Shown: piece by piece, positions 1 through 8,885 of the stretch
Numbering within the stretch: the first letter of the stretch is position 1
Layout of the letters: each line of letters begins with the position of its first letter
Origin: Candidatus Poribacteria bacterium
Lineage (GTDB): Bacteria; Poribacteria; WGA-4E; WGA-3G
Length of the DNA stretch: 64,000 bases
Reading direction: 5' to 3'
Assembly: GCA_022394755.1 (NCBI GenBank)
Contig: JAGFCA010000005.1
Coordinates: forward strand, 1 to 64,000
The notes under the pieces: generated by a model
Told to the model about the DNA's origin: nothing
Databases searched by the model: none
The model's input: the letters and a program-made list of their open reading frames with translations, nothing else
Translations under genes and position numbers: made by a program

Positions 1-782
1 GCATGGCAAAACAGAAGAAATGAAAAACAGACCAAAACAAGTTGGAGGTTTACTACAGATGATGCACGTATAAAACTAAAACGACTATACCCATCGATTA
101 TCACTTGACTAAGCACTACGTAGTCATTGTATTGTTTATGGGAAATTGTGAAATCATCAATGTGTTGATCATTCTGGCCTTCAATTGGCAGAACTTGAAA
201 CAATTTCCACCGCTCAGGTTCAGCATGCTTTATAAATGAGGTAAAATCTTCATCCCATGTCACAGAGGTAACTACTGTATTGATTTTCAAACGAATCTTA
301 TACTGTTTGATAACTTCAACAACATCCAAATAATTGTCTTCTGACATAGGAAATTTTCCTGCACGAGCTCGCCCCAGTCGTTTTAACTTTTCTGGATCTA
401 CGGTATCAATACTCAACCCAATCCAATCGAGGCTTCCATCTAAACCATCAAGCCATTGCTTTGTGATTTTTGACCCGTTTGTCACAATTGAGGTAACCAT
501 TCCATGTTTCTTTGCTCTGATAATCAAATTCGGTAACCATGGACATAGGGTAGGTTCACCACCAGCAAAATTAATCTTTTCAAAACCGATTCCAGCCATT
601 TCGTCAACGACTGAAATTGACTCTATCTCTGGTAGATGTCCTTTAGGTAGGTTCATATCCTTCTTAACATCTTGAAATGTAGCAAAACAGAAGTGACACT
701 TATAGTTGCAGGGTTCCCATAAGTGATAGTTGACGGCAGGAATTATACTCTTATTCTTAGGCTGTCTGTTTAATAATTTCAT
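1..782 (-). CDS. Viperin-like radical SAM enzyme, 3' end cut by window edge
   Basis: The minus-strand frame opens at an ATG at 782, with GGAGAAT just upstream, and stays open to base 1. It is therefore a partial gene of 260 visible codons. Residues 25-32 read CNYKCHFC, the CxxxCxxC cluster that binds the [4Fe-4S] of radical SAM enzymes. NFAGGEPTL (about 71-79) is the SAM-contacting GGEP motif. NYHLWEPCNYKC, PKGHLP, TNGSKIT, WIGLSID, LKINTVV and WKLFQVLPIEGQND follow in the order I know from prokaryotic viperins (pVips). Those enzymes make 3'-deoxy-3',4'-didehydro nucleotides that terminate viral RNA synthesis. Up to about residue 215 the match is strong. The last roughly 45 codons do not show the family's usual C-terminal pattern, so the gene may be frameshifted or divergent there. 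No nucleotide kinase partner is visible on this side. Specificity (CTP, GTP or UTP) cannot be read from the sequence. Confidence 0.82.
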   Translation of the reverse strand, partial: MKLLNRQPKNKSIIPAVNYHLWEPCNYKCHFCFATFQDVKKDMNLPKGHLPEIESISVVDEMAGIGFEKINFAGGEPTLCPWLPNLIIRAKKHGMVTSIVTNGSKITKQWLDGLDGSLDWIGLSIDTVDPEKLKRLGRARAGKFPMSEDNYLDVVEVIKQYKIRLKINTVVTSVTWDEDFTSFIKHAEPERWKLFQVLPIEGQNDQHIDDFTISHKQYNDYVVLSQVIIDGYSRFSFIRASSVVNLQLVLVCFSFLLFCH

Positions 783-1045
783 ATTCTATTCTCCAATTAT
801 GATTGTATTCAATCTTAGGAAAACGCGTCAACGCACAATTCCAATATGGAATCAATAAATAAGGATAAAAATCCTCAAAGTGCTCGCATTAATTTCTTAT
901 TACTTTACATGAGTTAATGAAGTTAACCGCCATTAACTCTGATTAATTACAGAACATTTATACAGTTCAAACATGACTATAGAGTCATAAAAAAATAATC
1001 CAAACGGATTTATGATACAGGTAAAATATAATCAATCTACTATTT

Positions 1046-1183
1046 TCATTTCTTGGCAGGTGCATTATCGCGTCCTTTGCCTGATTTATTTCCTGTTGTA
1101 CTTGGCTTACCTCCAGGACCTTTAACTTTGCCAGATTGTTTATTCGGGTTACCGCTTAGACGTTTATTTTTTGATTTTACCAT
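1046..1183 (-). CDS. Small Lys/Gly-rich basic protein (45 aa)
   Basis: A 45-residue frame starting MVKSKNKRLSGNPNK is preceded by AAGGAAG eight bases before the ATG at 1183, so I prefer this start over upstream in-frame codons. About a third of the residues are Lys or Arg. Gly, Asn, Pro and Ser make up most of the rest, with no hydrophobic core, so it should be disordered and might bind nucleic acid. I do not recognise a family. It lies between the viperin-like gene and the unknown 602-residue gene, all on the same strand. Confidence 0.5.
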   Translation of the reverse strand: MVKSKNKRLSGNPNKQSGKVKGPGGKPSTTGNKSGKGRDNAPAKK

Positions 1184-1338
1184 TGTAATCACTTCCTTTT
1201 TATAAGAAATATAGGCTAAATATAGGAACATTAGGTTCCACAAATTCTATCAACTTAATCAATAGAGATATCAGAAAAGAAAAGGATAGAAAAAATTCAA
1301 ACTATTCTGTTTTATTCTAAATTATAGATACTGTTTAA

Positions 1339-3147
1339 CTAATCATCAAAATCATCATCATCATCTAAACCAAAGATACTTACTAAACTATCATATTTTT
1401 TTCTATCGTCTTTTTCTCTTGTTCGATGCAACTCTGTTCTACGAGTACGCATTGCCCCATCAGCATCAATAGGGATTCCAAGAGTAAGGAGATGTGCTTG
1501 TCGTAACCACCAAAATGCTTCGAACAATGGTCTACGCGGAGAAGCTCCTTTATCTAAATTGGGTTTATCTCTATCAAGATGGCGTACTTGTCTATGCGCA
1601 TTCTTTGCCTTTTCTCGGACAGTTTCATCGGGATCGTTGTTTAATAGCCAGAAGAGTGCTTTATGTCCTCGTCCACCCGGATTTACACGTAATGCTTTTA
1701 AAGCTTGAACATAACATTGCCGCCACGCTGGACGCGGTTCGACAAAATCTTCATTATTATATTCTTTAGTATCATTTCTCTCTTTCGTTCTTAGACGTCC
1801 AAGACAGAACTTTCCAAATTCCTCACGTAATTCTTGTAGGTATGGGTCCCGCTCAATTTCATTTTTTAGATTGTGAGGATACATTGCAACCTCAATCCAA
1901 TTAGAGACACGAGAATATATTGGTGGGGGGTTATCCTTACTATCAAGTTCTTTCCATGTTCGCAAGTCGCTCGCTACTGATTGTTTAGTCATTTTCGTAA
2001 ATACAAGCAAGAGAGTCTTTATACGTTTCCACGGACGGTCAAAAAATAATAAGACATAGAATGCCATGTTATAGAATTCGTAATTACTATTATCTTCGAA
2101 TTTCTCAGGCGTATCCCTTAATATAGATCCTAAAATACCGATATGTCTTGAAGCACTCTCAATCAGTCGATTTCTCAAATCTTCAGATAATTCTGACTCT
2201 AAACCTCCCACACTCCAAGAAAAAGTATGATGTGACAAATGCCACCATGCTTTCAAGAGTGATGACGGTTTTTCAATTGATTCAGGATTTCGACTATCAA
2301 GGAGTTTTATAAATGGTAATAACTCAGACGCAACAGTCTTCCAACCGCCATATTGATCTATAAGTTCCCCAACCACCAACGAGGAAGGACCATACCCCAG
2401 AAGATCACTAAGCACATTCATGAGTCCAAGTGTTTTTTCACCAAGTACATCATTAGAGTAATCTGAAAAGGCTGGCAACAATCTCTCTAATCTAATTTTT
2501 TCACTACGGTTAACGTTATCCGTAAATCGCCACCTAAGCCAAAAATCAAGTTGTGAAAAATCAATTATATCGTTAGTAGACCTACTGTGACGTGGTTTTG
2601 GATTCAAACGTTCCAGATCAACAAGTTCATCATATGCAATATCATCCGGGAACAAGTATAACAGTAAGTTGTCAAGAAGTGTCTCTTTATAAAGAATTTC
2701 CAAATCCAATTCTTGAACTTGAAAATTCGAATGCTTTAGAAACTTTTTGATCCATTGAACGTTATCTGGTCTATCAGTACCCTCTGTCGCTTGGAAACAA
2801 GTAGGGAAACCTCCTATAATGCCAAGACCAGTCATACAACTAAAAAGAAGTGCTAAACGGGTTTGTCTCTGCTTAACAATTTCAATAGTTTCAGCGTCTA
2901 ATTTTTCACGAATTTTAGGGAAAAAGAGTATAAATGAACCTGTAAAATTCGCTCTGAATTTAGAATCTGTAGATGGATCTCCAAAGCAGTCTGGCATTTT
3001 GAAAACGTCAAATAACCAATTTGAGTCATCCGCAGAAAAACCGGCATCCTGAAGATGTTCCTTTATGTCAAGTGTATCTTTATTTATATTTAGAGGATAC
3101 TCATCTGGGTCTACAAGTTGTTTTGATTTAATTTCAGCATTGTTCAT
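1339..3147 (-). CDS. Unknown 602-aa soluble protein
   Basis: A long frame with AAGGAGCG seven bases before the ATG, so start and strand are secure. No signal peptide or clear transmembrane segment is visible. The protein is rich in Trp, Leu and charged residues and looks alpha-helical. Around residues 480-530, YVQALKALRVNP...ALFWLLNNDPDETVREKAKN resembles one or two HEAT-like repeats. The C-terminus is an acidic run, GLDDDDDFDD. I cannot assign a function. It is co-oriented with the viperin-like gene and could belong to the same accessory (possibly defence) locus, but that rests on position only. Confidence 0.7.
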   Translation of the reverse strand: MNNAEIKSKQLVDPDEYPLNINKDTLDIKEHLQDAGFSADDSNWLFDVFKMPDCFGDPSTDSKFRANFTGSFILFFPKIREKLDAETIEIVKQRQTRLALLFSCMTGLGIIGGFPTCFQATEGTDRPDNVQWIKKFLKHSNFQVQELDLEILYKETLLDNLLLYLFPDDIAYDELVDLERLNPKPRHSRSTNDIIDFSQLDFWLRWRFTDNVNRSEKIRLERLLPAFSDYSNDVLGEKTLGLMNVLSDLLGYGPSSLVVGELIDQYGGWKTVASELLPFIKLLDSRNPESIEKPSSLLKAWWHLSHHTFSWSVGGLESELSEDLRNRLIESASRHIGILGSILRDTPEKFEDNSNYEFYNMAFYVLLFFDRPWKRIKTLLLVFTKMTKQSVASDLRTWKELDSKDNPPPIYSRVSNWIEVAMYPHNLKNEIERDPYLQELREEFGKFCLGRLRTKERNDTKEYNNEDFVEPRPAWRQCYVQALKALRVNPGGRGHKALFWLLNNDPDETVREKAKNAHRQVRHLDRDKPNLDKGASPRRPLFEAFWWLRQAHLLTLGIPIDADGAMRTRRTELHRTREKDDRKKYDSLVSIFGLDDDDDFDD

Positions 3148-3493
3148 GAAACGCTCCTTATTAGTTTAGAAGGTTACAAGCTATATCCATATGTAAATCT
3201 GATAAATTTCAGATTACCAACCTGTTGGATTCCTGAGTGTAGAAACACCAAGGACCGGGAGAAAGGCAGAATGCCTTAAGGCGTCGAGATTGGATTTTTC
3301 GGAACGAAATCTAATTTATTAATTGTTTTACCTTTAGCACCTTAATGGAACACTATATCAATGTAAAAAAACAAGGTCAAAAAATTAAATCAGGTAAAGT
3401 ATAATCAACAAATAAAAATAAATCGTCTACTCTTTATAAGAGTAACATTTAAAATTTATGAATGTCAAATTAAAATTGTTTTTACCAAATAGA
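3148..3493. other. Non-coding spacer with a GC-richer patch
   Basis: No convincing gene is seen. Most of it is AT-rich, but 3218-3300 is noticeably richer in G+C and contains short nested palindromes (GGCAGAATGCC, CCTTAAGG, GTGTAGAAACACC). On the minus strand a short frame through this patch ends at 3209. It could be the last codons of a lost gene, for example an IS605-type OrfB tail. This is only a suspicion. Confidence 0.35.
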
Positions 3494-3536
3494 AATCCCG
3501 TGAGAATAAATTGGGACAATTTATTCTCACGGGATT
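3494..3536 (-). terminator. 20-bp perfect hairpin downstream of the sigma-like gene
   Basis: AATCCCGTGAGAATAAATTG at 3494-3513 is followed by GGA and then its exact reverse complement at 3517-3536. It begins 29 bases past the stop of the gene ending at 3566 and is well placed as that gene's terminator. The U-tract is weak, so a dispersed palindromic element is also possible. Confidence 0.55.
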
Positions 3537-3565
3537 AATACTTCTGTTATAATTCTATCGGTAAA

Positions 3566-3940
3566 CTACGGATACTGTATTCCCATTTTGCGGCACACTT
3601 TTCGGATTTTATTTATTGCACCGCCGACCTTTCTCCCATCTCGGGTTACTCCAAATAAATGTTGGCTTACCACTCGGCGAGATATTCCGAGTTGGTCCCC
3701 TATTTCATCCTGTGTTTTCCCTTCAAAGAAATAAAGTTGAACACAATCATTCTGACGGGGTGTGAGTTCCTTAGTAATTATCTGATGAAGTAGTTGCAAA
3801 ACCTTTTTTCTTTTTCTATTACGCGTACCCTTTATCTCATCAGATGATACTTGATGCCAGAGGTGGTCTTCCGTAGTAAGTTGTTCAAAATATTCCGGCG
3901 GGACCGGAATTTCCCAAAAGTCCGGATTAAAATTGGACAT
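3566..3940 (-). CDS. Sigma-70 region 4-like HTH protein (124 aa)
   Basis: Residues about 55-90 (LTPRQNDCVQLYFFEGKTQD, then EIGDQLGISRRVVSQH) form the classic sigma-70 region 4 / LuxR-like helix-turn-helix. LTPRQ opens the first helix and TQDEIGDQLGIS the turn. There is no region 2, so it is not a complete sigma factor. It may be a sigma-like regulator that acts with other proteins or a phage-type late activator. GAGGAGTCG lies about 15 bases before the ATG, a rather long spacing. A short translatable frame sits immediately upstream (3986-4069). Confidence 0.7.
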   Translation of the reverse strand: MSNFNPDFWEIPVPPEYFEQLTTEDHLWHQVSSDEIKGTRNRKRKKVLQLLHQIITKELTPRQNDCVQLYFFEGKTQDEIGDQLGISRRVVSQHLFGVTRDGRKVGGAINKIRKVCRKMGIQYP

Positions 3941-3985
3941 AGATAACGACTCCTCATGTGAGACGTGATACCTATGCCATTCAAA

Positions 3986-4069
3986 TTAATGTCTTGAGAA
4001 TGGACAGAGGCACCATCGTCTTGAACGCAATAAGTTCAGATTACGTGTGGTGTTTTGAAGTTCTAACAT
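3986..4069 (-). CDS. Possible 27-codon leader peptide upstream of the HTH gene
   Basis: An ATG at 4069 is preceded by a strong AGGAGG nine bases earlier and opens a 27-codon frame (MLELQNTTRN...) ending in TAA, 45 bases before the HTH gene. The strong ribosome site in front of such a short frame suggests either a leader peptide or the remnant of a longer gene. No Trp/His/Leu codon run typical of attenuators is obvious. The remaining spacer (4070-4288) looks empty. Confidence 0.3.
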   Translation of the reverse strand: MLELQNTTRNLNLLRSRRWCLCPFSRH

Positions 4070-4288
4070 GAACCGGTACCTCCTATATTTCTTGTTGTTT
4101 GGTTGGTTATGAAATACCTTAACAGCATTTCGTTTTCAATTACATGATTATCCTGAAACAATATACACTAAATATAAATTATTAGCAATATCTACTATAA
4201 CGTAATTTCGGATGCACTTTTACTTTTCTATTAAGAAGAATAGAATCAAAAAACGATATAAAGCTAACTAATACCTCTTAATCCTTCC

Positions 4289-5065
4289 CTAGCTTGTAGT
4301 TAACTTCTCTTGTGGATCAACACTGGCTGCGGTTTGTAATCCATTCTCTCGAAGTGCATTAATTTGATCTGCATCCAAATCCGTGCTAAAGATTGCCAGT
4401 TCATCCAGATAGCCAAACAGGAATTTATGCCCTGTTAATCGTGCTCCGATGTTAATCTCTTGGGTATCACCGTCTGAGTCCATTTCAACATCATTCCCAA
4501 TTTTTTCTTGTAGTACGCCATCTACATAAAGATGATGATCTTTAACAGAGTCCGAGTCTGCGGGAAATACTAAGGCACAATGATGCCATTCACCATCACA
4601 AATATCATCATTTCCGTAATTTTGACCACCATTCACTTCAATTCTTAAGAAGCACTGCTCTCCTGATGGGTGTGCTCGTATATAATATTTTCTACCTCTC
4701 ACATTTTCACCCCATTTTACAAATGAATGATCTCTTGTTTCGGATGATTTAAACCAGAATAGAATTGTCCGTGGTTCAGTACCACCTATTCCAGCATAAC
4801 CTGTTACGATGAGATTATCATCAACACCATCATACTGTAGAGCGGTTCCAAAGACACCATCTGTGTATGTAGCTCCAGTAATGGCACCATCACGACCTTG
4901 CAGTGAATTATCATTAGCTACTTCACCTTCACCTTCATCAAATAGGTAGAGTACTTCAATTGTATCCTGATCAATCAAAGCTGCATTCGTGAAATTGATT
5001 GCTACAAAAGTAAAAAGAATCAGAGTGAAATAAACTATAAGTGATTGATGTAAACTATATTTCAT
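4289..5065 (-). CDS. Secreted LamG-domain protein, tail cut by a TAG
   Basis: The N-terminus (MKYSLHQSLIVYFTLILFTF...TNA) is a signal peptide. Residues about 35-245 are a concanavalin A-like LamG domain: VLYLFDEGEGEVANDNS, LQYDGVDDNLIV, FWFKSSE, WHHCALVF, HHLYVDGVLQEK, INIGARLTG and GYLDELAIFSTDLDADQINAL. The frame ends KLTTS-stop. Reading through the TAG at 4289-4291 gives GRIKRY and a second stop at 4268. Two other secreted proteins in the window end VDPKQKLTTTWGTLK and VDPKAKLTTTWGSLK, so the TAG sits exactly where their Trp codon is. The last seven residues of a conserved tail are probably lost by a TGG-to-TAG change. The LamG fold itself is complete. Confidence 0.85.
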   Translation of the reverse strand: MKYSLHQSLIVYFTLILFTFVAINFTNAALIDQDTIEVLYLFDEGEGEVANDNSLQGRDGAITGATYTDGVFGTALQYDGVDDNLIVTGYAGIGGTEPRTILFWFKSSETRDHSFVKWGENVRGRKYYIRAHPSGEQCFLRIEVNGGQNYGNDDICDGEWHHCALVFPADSDSVKDHHLYVDGVLQEKIGNDVEMDSDGDTQEINIGARLTGHKFLFGYLDELAIFSTDLDADQINALRENGLQTAASVDPQEKLTTS

Positions 5066-5235
5066 TTTGTTCCTCCATTTTGATATATTAACAGTTGGAT
5101 TATATTGGGCTTATTTATTGTTAACATGAGCATAACCACAAAAGTTCTAAAAGTATATCTATTTTAATTAATTATTACAAGATAAATATAAGTGTGAGAA
5201 CTTCTATACTTTCACCACGTATTTACGTTAAATAA

Positions 5236-6099
5236 TTAAAAATGGATTTCTGCAGAAATGTAATGAGACACAAAACGAGGTTCATAAATTCGTGCATAAT
5301 GCAAGTACACATCAATGATCCTAATTCCGAATCCACCGGTAATATCACCGTTCGAACTTCCAACTCGGACCGAAAAGAATGAATACGGAGAATATTCTAC
5401 ACCGAGATAATATTCTATTTCTGCATCCTCAGTAGAAATCGCTATGTCCGCACTGAATAGGTACGAAGAATATATGTAAGCACTACCAAGTGTCACCCAC
5501 TGTATACTGCTACCTTCAAGGTTTTGTAATAAGCAACCAAACTTCAATTCTGGGCGTGGTTTAAAAAGTAAACCTAAATCATAAGATGTATGATACCCAA
5601 AGAACTGATAATAATCCGAGGGGTGTCTACGTTTGAATTTTAAACTGCCACCTGCAGCAAGATATGGTCCAAGTTTCCGAGCAATACTGTAATAATTAAA
5701 ATCTGGGACACCACTTGGTACATCAATAGCTATTTTATTTCCCCAATAGAGACTGGTACCACGCCAACTAAAACCAATTCCTTTAGGATCGAATCTATAA
5801 AAATGTCGATCATGGAGTTTGGTAACACCGAATAGTTTAACCCCTTCCCATTGAATCAATCCAGCAGGATTCCAAAATCCTGAAGTGGCATCATCTGCGA
5901 CTGCCGTGAAGGCATTTCCCATTGCTAATGCACGTGCACCTACATAATGCGGTCTTGCTACTTCAAATGGATATTCTATCTGTCCATATGTTGGAATTGT
6001 TAGGTAAAGAAGCGAACATACAATCAGAATTAGTGTGAAAACTATCTGCAAACTGAAATTATAGTTCTTGTGGTATGTAGGGGTGTTATGATTCGTCAC
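5236..6099 (-). CDS. PorV/UPF0164-like outer-membrane beta-barrel protein
   Basis: A signal peptide (LIVCSLLYLTIPTYG) is followed by ARALAMGNAFTAVADDATSG and FWNPAGL, the hallmark N-terminal motif of FadL/UPF0164/PorV-type outer-membrane proteins. Alternating aromatic and polar strands run to a C-terminal Phe (EIHF), as expected for a BAM-inserted barrel. At 287 residues it is near the usual size for UPF0164 members. It may be a structural or shuttle protein of an export system, as PorV is in Bacteroidetes, but nothing nearby names a partner. Confidence 0.65.
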   Translation of the reverse strand: MTNHNTPTYHKNYNFSLQIVFTLILIVCSLLYLTIPTYGQIEYPFEVARPHYVGARALAMGNAFTAVADDATSGFWNPAGLIQWEGVKLFGVTKLHDRHFYRFDPKGIGFSWRGTSLYWGNKIAIDVPSGVPDFNYYSIARKLGPYLAAGGSLKFKRRHPSDYYQFFGYHTSYDLGLLFKPRPELKFGCLLQNLEGSSIQWVTLGSAYIYSSYLFSADIAISTEDAEIEYYLGVEYSPYSFFSVRVGSSNGDITGGFGIRIIDVYLHYARIYEPRFVSHYISAEIHF

Positions 6100-6332
6100 A
6101 AACTTCGAGGATATTACCTATTGTTATTCCAATTGTATTAAATAGAATCTCATACCAAGAAATAGGAAATCATTGATTATTCATCAGTATATTGTGTATG
6201 ACTAACAGTGTCAAGCATATCGGTCGAATAGTACGTCTCCTATGCTTGCATCCTGACTCTTTCTCTGCTAAAATACTATCTCTATCAACATTTTCTAATC
6301 GACATAATCTCTCAGCAATCGTCTATAAATCA

Positions 6333-7034
6333 ATGTATTCACCTGAACCAGACTCCGGCACTCTATATCTTGTCAGTACACCCATCGGCAATTTAGAAGA
6401 CATTACTTTACGTGCCCTCCGCATTCTCAAAGAGGTTAATCTAATTGCAGCGGAAGATACACGTATTACACGACGTCTGCTAACACATTATGAAATCAAC
6501 ACTCCTGTTACCAGCTATTTTGAGGGAAATCAACATACGAAATCTGAAAAACTGATTGGGAGGTTAATTGAAGGAGAATCCATTGCATTGGTATCAGATG
6601 CAGGAACACCCACGATTTCTGATCCAGGATACCCACTTCTACAAGAATGTATCAAAGCTAATGTTTCTATTGTTCCGATTCCTGGAGCATCTGCCATTCT
6701 TGCTGCTGCTACTGTCTCAGGTCTACCGCTTCATAACTTTTCTTTTGAGGGTTTCTTATCACCAAAGTCTGGAAAAAGGAAAAGACAATTGACAGACTTC
6801 GCAGATGAAAAAAGAACAATTATTTTGTTCGAATCACCTTATCGGATTTGTCGTTTGTTAGAAGATGTATGTGAGGTGATGGGTGAACGTGATATCGTTA
6901 TCGCACGAGAACTTACGAAACGTTATGAAGAAATATTCCGGGGTAAGACAAGTCAAGCTTTAGAAAAGTTTCGTTCTTCTGATCCTAAAGGAGAATTTAC
7001 AGTCATTATTGGGTCTAAACATAATAAGGATTAA
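6333..7034 (+). CDS. rsmI: 16S rRNA (cytidine-1402-2'-O)-methyltransferase
   Basis: GTLYLVSTPIGNLEDITLRA at the N-terminus, AAEDTR, LVSDAGTPTISDPG, VPIPGASA, FEGFLSPKSGKRK and ARELTKRYEEI are the RsmI signature motifs of the tetrapyrrole-methylase fold. The enzyme methylates the 2'-OH of C1402 in the ribosomal P site using SAM. I place the start at the internal ATG at 6333 (MYSPEPDS), which begins just before the conserved domain and gives 233 residues. An upstream ATG at 6198 would add 45 residues with no family match. No strong Shine-Dalgarno is seen at either start. RsmI is housekeeping, so this region is probably core chromosome. Confidence 0.92.
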   Translation: MYSPEPDSGTLYLVSTPIGNLEDITLRALRILKEVNLIAAEDTRITRRLLTHYEINTPVTSYFEGNQHTKSEKLIGRLIEGESIALVSDAGTPTISDPGYPLLQECIKANVSIVPIPGASAILAAATVSGLPLHNFSFEGFLSPKSGKRKRQLTDFADEKRTIILFESPYRICRLLEDVCEVMGERDIVIARELTKRYEEIFRGKTSQALEKFRSSDPKGEFTVIIGSKHNKD

Positions 7035-7066
7035 TCATCAATACTATTGATAATATATCTGTGAAT

Positions 7067-8017
7067 ATGAAACATATAAAAATAGAAAATATCGCTGTTA
7101 TTGGTGCTGGTCTGATGGGACACGGTATCGCACAGGAATTTGCTTCTGCAGGTTACCCTGTTCAGCTACACGACATTACTGAAGAACAATTAAATAGTGC
7201 CCTTATACAAATTGAGAACAATCTTCAGATGCTTGCAGAAAATGAGATCATAAGTAATGATAACATACCGCAGACATTAGACCATATCCACACGACGACA
7301 GATCTCAAAAGTGCATCAGAAAATGCAGATTTTGTAATTGAAGCAGTAAGTGAAAACTTACCATTAAAACAGCAAATTTTTGAAGAATTAGATAACATCT
7401 GTCCACAACATACCATATTAGCAAGTAATACGACGGCTCTGATGCCCAGTCAGATTGGCGTGAATACGAACCGTAAAGAAAATATCCTCAACACACACTA
7501 TTTTAACCCACCTTACCTTATTCCACTTGTTGAGATTATCCGTAGTTCTGATACATCTGATGAAACTGTCTCTACTACCTTCGATTTATTTACAGCAATA
7601 GGCAAGACACCGGCAATTATTGAAAAGGAAGCACTTGGGTTTGTAGGACCAAGGCTACAGGCTGCGTTAATACGAGAGGCATTCTCAATAGTTGAACAAG
7701 GTATTGCAAGTGCTGAAACTGTTGATCTGGTTGTACGAAATAGTTTCGGAAGACGACTGAGTGTCGCCGGTCCTTTTGAAGTATTTGAACTTGCAGGGTG
7801 GGATTTGGTCGTGGCTGCATTTCAGGAACTCTACAAAGATCTAAATAGCTCATCAGATATTAATCCATTGCTACAAGAAATGGTGTCTACTGGTAAACTT
7901 GGTGTGAAATCCGGTGAAGGTTTCTATGAGTGGACTGAGGAAAAGCAAACAACCCTACGTAATCGAATGAGTCAAGCGTTAATAAAAGCAATGCAATCTG
8001 ATGGAGAATCTGAATAA
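7067..8017 (+). CDS. 3-hydroxyacyl-CoA dehydrogenase family protein
   Basis: IAVIGAGLMGHGIAQEFASA at the N-terminus is the NAD-binding Rossmann motif. EAVSENLPLKQQIF, ASNTTALMPSQI and THYFNPPYLIPLVEI carry the family's Ser/His/Asn catalytic region, and GFVGPRLQAALIREAF opens the C-terminal 3HCDH domain. At 316 residues it matches single-function enzymes such as 3-hydroxybutyryl-CoA, carnitine or gulonate dehydrogenases. The substrate cannot be fixed from sequence. The gene follows rsmI by 32 bases. A GTG at 7061 is an alternative start, and neither start has a clear ribosome site. Confidence 0.85.
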   Translation: MKHIKIENIAVIGAGLMGHGIAQEFASAGYPVQLHDITEEQLNSALIQIENNLQMLAENEIISNDNIPQTLDHIHTTTDLKSASENADFVIEAVSENLPLKQQIFEELDNICPQHTILASNTTALMPSQIGVNTNRKENILNTHYFNPPYLIPLVEIIRSSDTSDETVSTTFDLFTAIGKTPAIIEKEALGFVGPRLQAALIREAFSIVEQGIASAETVDLVVRNSFGRRLSVAGPFEVFELAGWDLVVAAFQELYKDLNSSSDINPLLQEMVSTGKLGVKSGEGFYEWTEEKQTTLRNRMSQALIKAMQSDGESE

Positions 8018-8105
8018 ATTAGTGGGAAAAGAAACTCTAAAAAACTAAAAGTGTCGGTACAAAGAATCAGTGATAGGAGACAGATTGTTTTAGATATAAG
8101 TTTTA

Positions 8106-8786
8106 ATGTTCAAAAGTAATTTACGATTAATCTTAATTCTCCTCGTCTGTATTGGCATAGCTTGTCTTATTTTATTCTTTAGAGAAGTTTCCTTATTCAT
8201 CATAGAACTCATTACCGCATTCAAAAGCATTGATTCTGCCCGTGATTACATATCGCAGTACGGTATATTTGCACCGCTCATCTCTGCGTTCCTCATGATT
8301 TTCCAAAGTATAATTGCTATTGTGCCTTTACCAGCGTTCTTCATTACAGTCGCAAATGGTGCATTGTTTGGATTCGGTTGGGGAATGTTGTTATCTTGGA
8401 CAAGTGCGATGCTGGGTGCTGGGGTCTGTTTTTACATTGCACGTTTTCTTGGGGCAAAACATGTTGCTCGTATTCTAAGCCAACCCATAGTTGATAAAAC
8501 TGATGATTTCCTTCAAAAATATGGTAGTCATGCAATTCTTATCGCACGATTGCTACCTTACATCCCTTTTGATGTTGTTAGTTATGTAGCAGGATTAACA
8601 CGGATACGTTTTATCAGTTTCTGGATTGCAACGGGAATAGGTCAACTCCCTGCCACTGCAGTCTACACATTCTTGGGAGATAAAATATCTATACATATTC
8701 AATTATTCCTTTTTGGTTTTGGCATTGCAATTTCTATTTCAATTATCTTATGGCTATTAAAAAGACGGAGAACTCTGAATGTATAA
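8106..8786 (+). CDS. TVP38/TMEM64 (SNARE-associated/DedA-like) membrane protein
   Basis: A polytopic membrane protein of 226 residues. The core GALFGFGWGMLLSWTSAMLG, CFYIARFLGAKHVARIL, YGSHAILIARLLPYIPFDVV and SYVAGLTRIRFISFWIATGI is the VTT/SNARE-associated domain with its conserved Gly, Arg and Pro residues. Family members are inner-membrane proteins linked to phospholipid scrambling or undecaprenyl-phosphate handling. The precise role is unknown here. It is co-oriented with the dehydrogenase 88 bases upstream. Confidence 0.85.
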   Translation: MFKSNLRLILILLVCIGIACLILFFREVSLFIIELITAFKSIDSARDYISQYGIFAPLISAFLMIFQSIIAIVPLPAFFITVANGALFGFGWGMLLSWTSAMLGAGVCFYIARFLGAKHVARILSQPIVDKTDDFLQKYGSHAILIARLLPYIPFDVVSYVAGLTRIRFISFWIATGIGQLPATAVYTFLGDKISIHIQLFLFGFGIAISISIILWLLKRRRTLNV

Positions 8787-8885
8787 ATAGTGATTGCCAG
8801 TGCCAATTAACCAATTGACAGTAACAATACATTAAGGTATATTCTACACAAACTGATCCTAACCCATTCTATAAAGGAAAAACAC

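Noticed and set aside
334-675. Open + strand frame of 113 codons
   Set aside because: It is antisense to the viperin-like gene, whose minus-strand frame carries the CxxxCxxC and GGEP motifs; the + product has no recognisable features.
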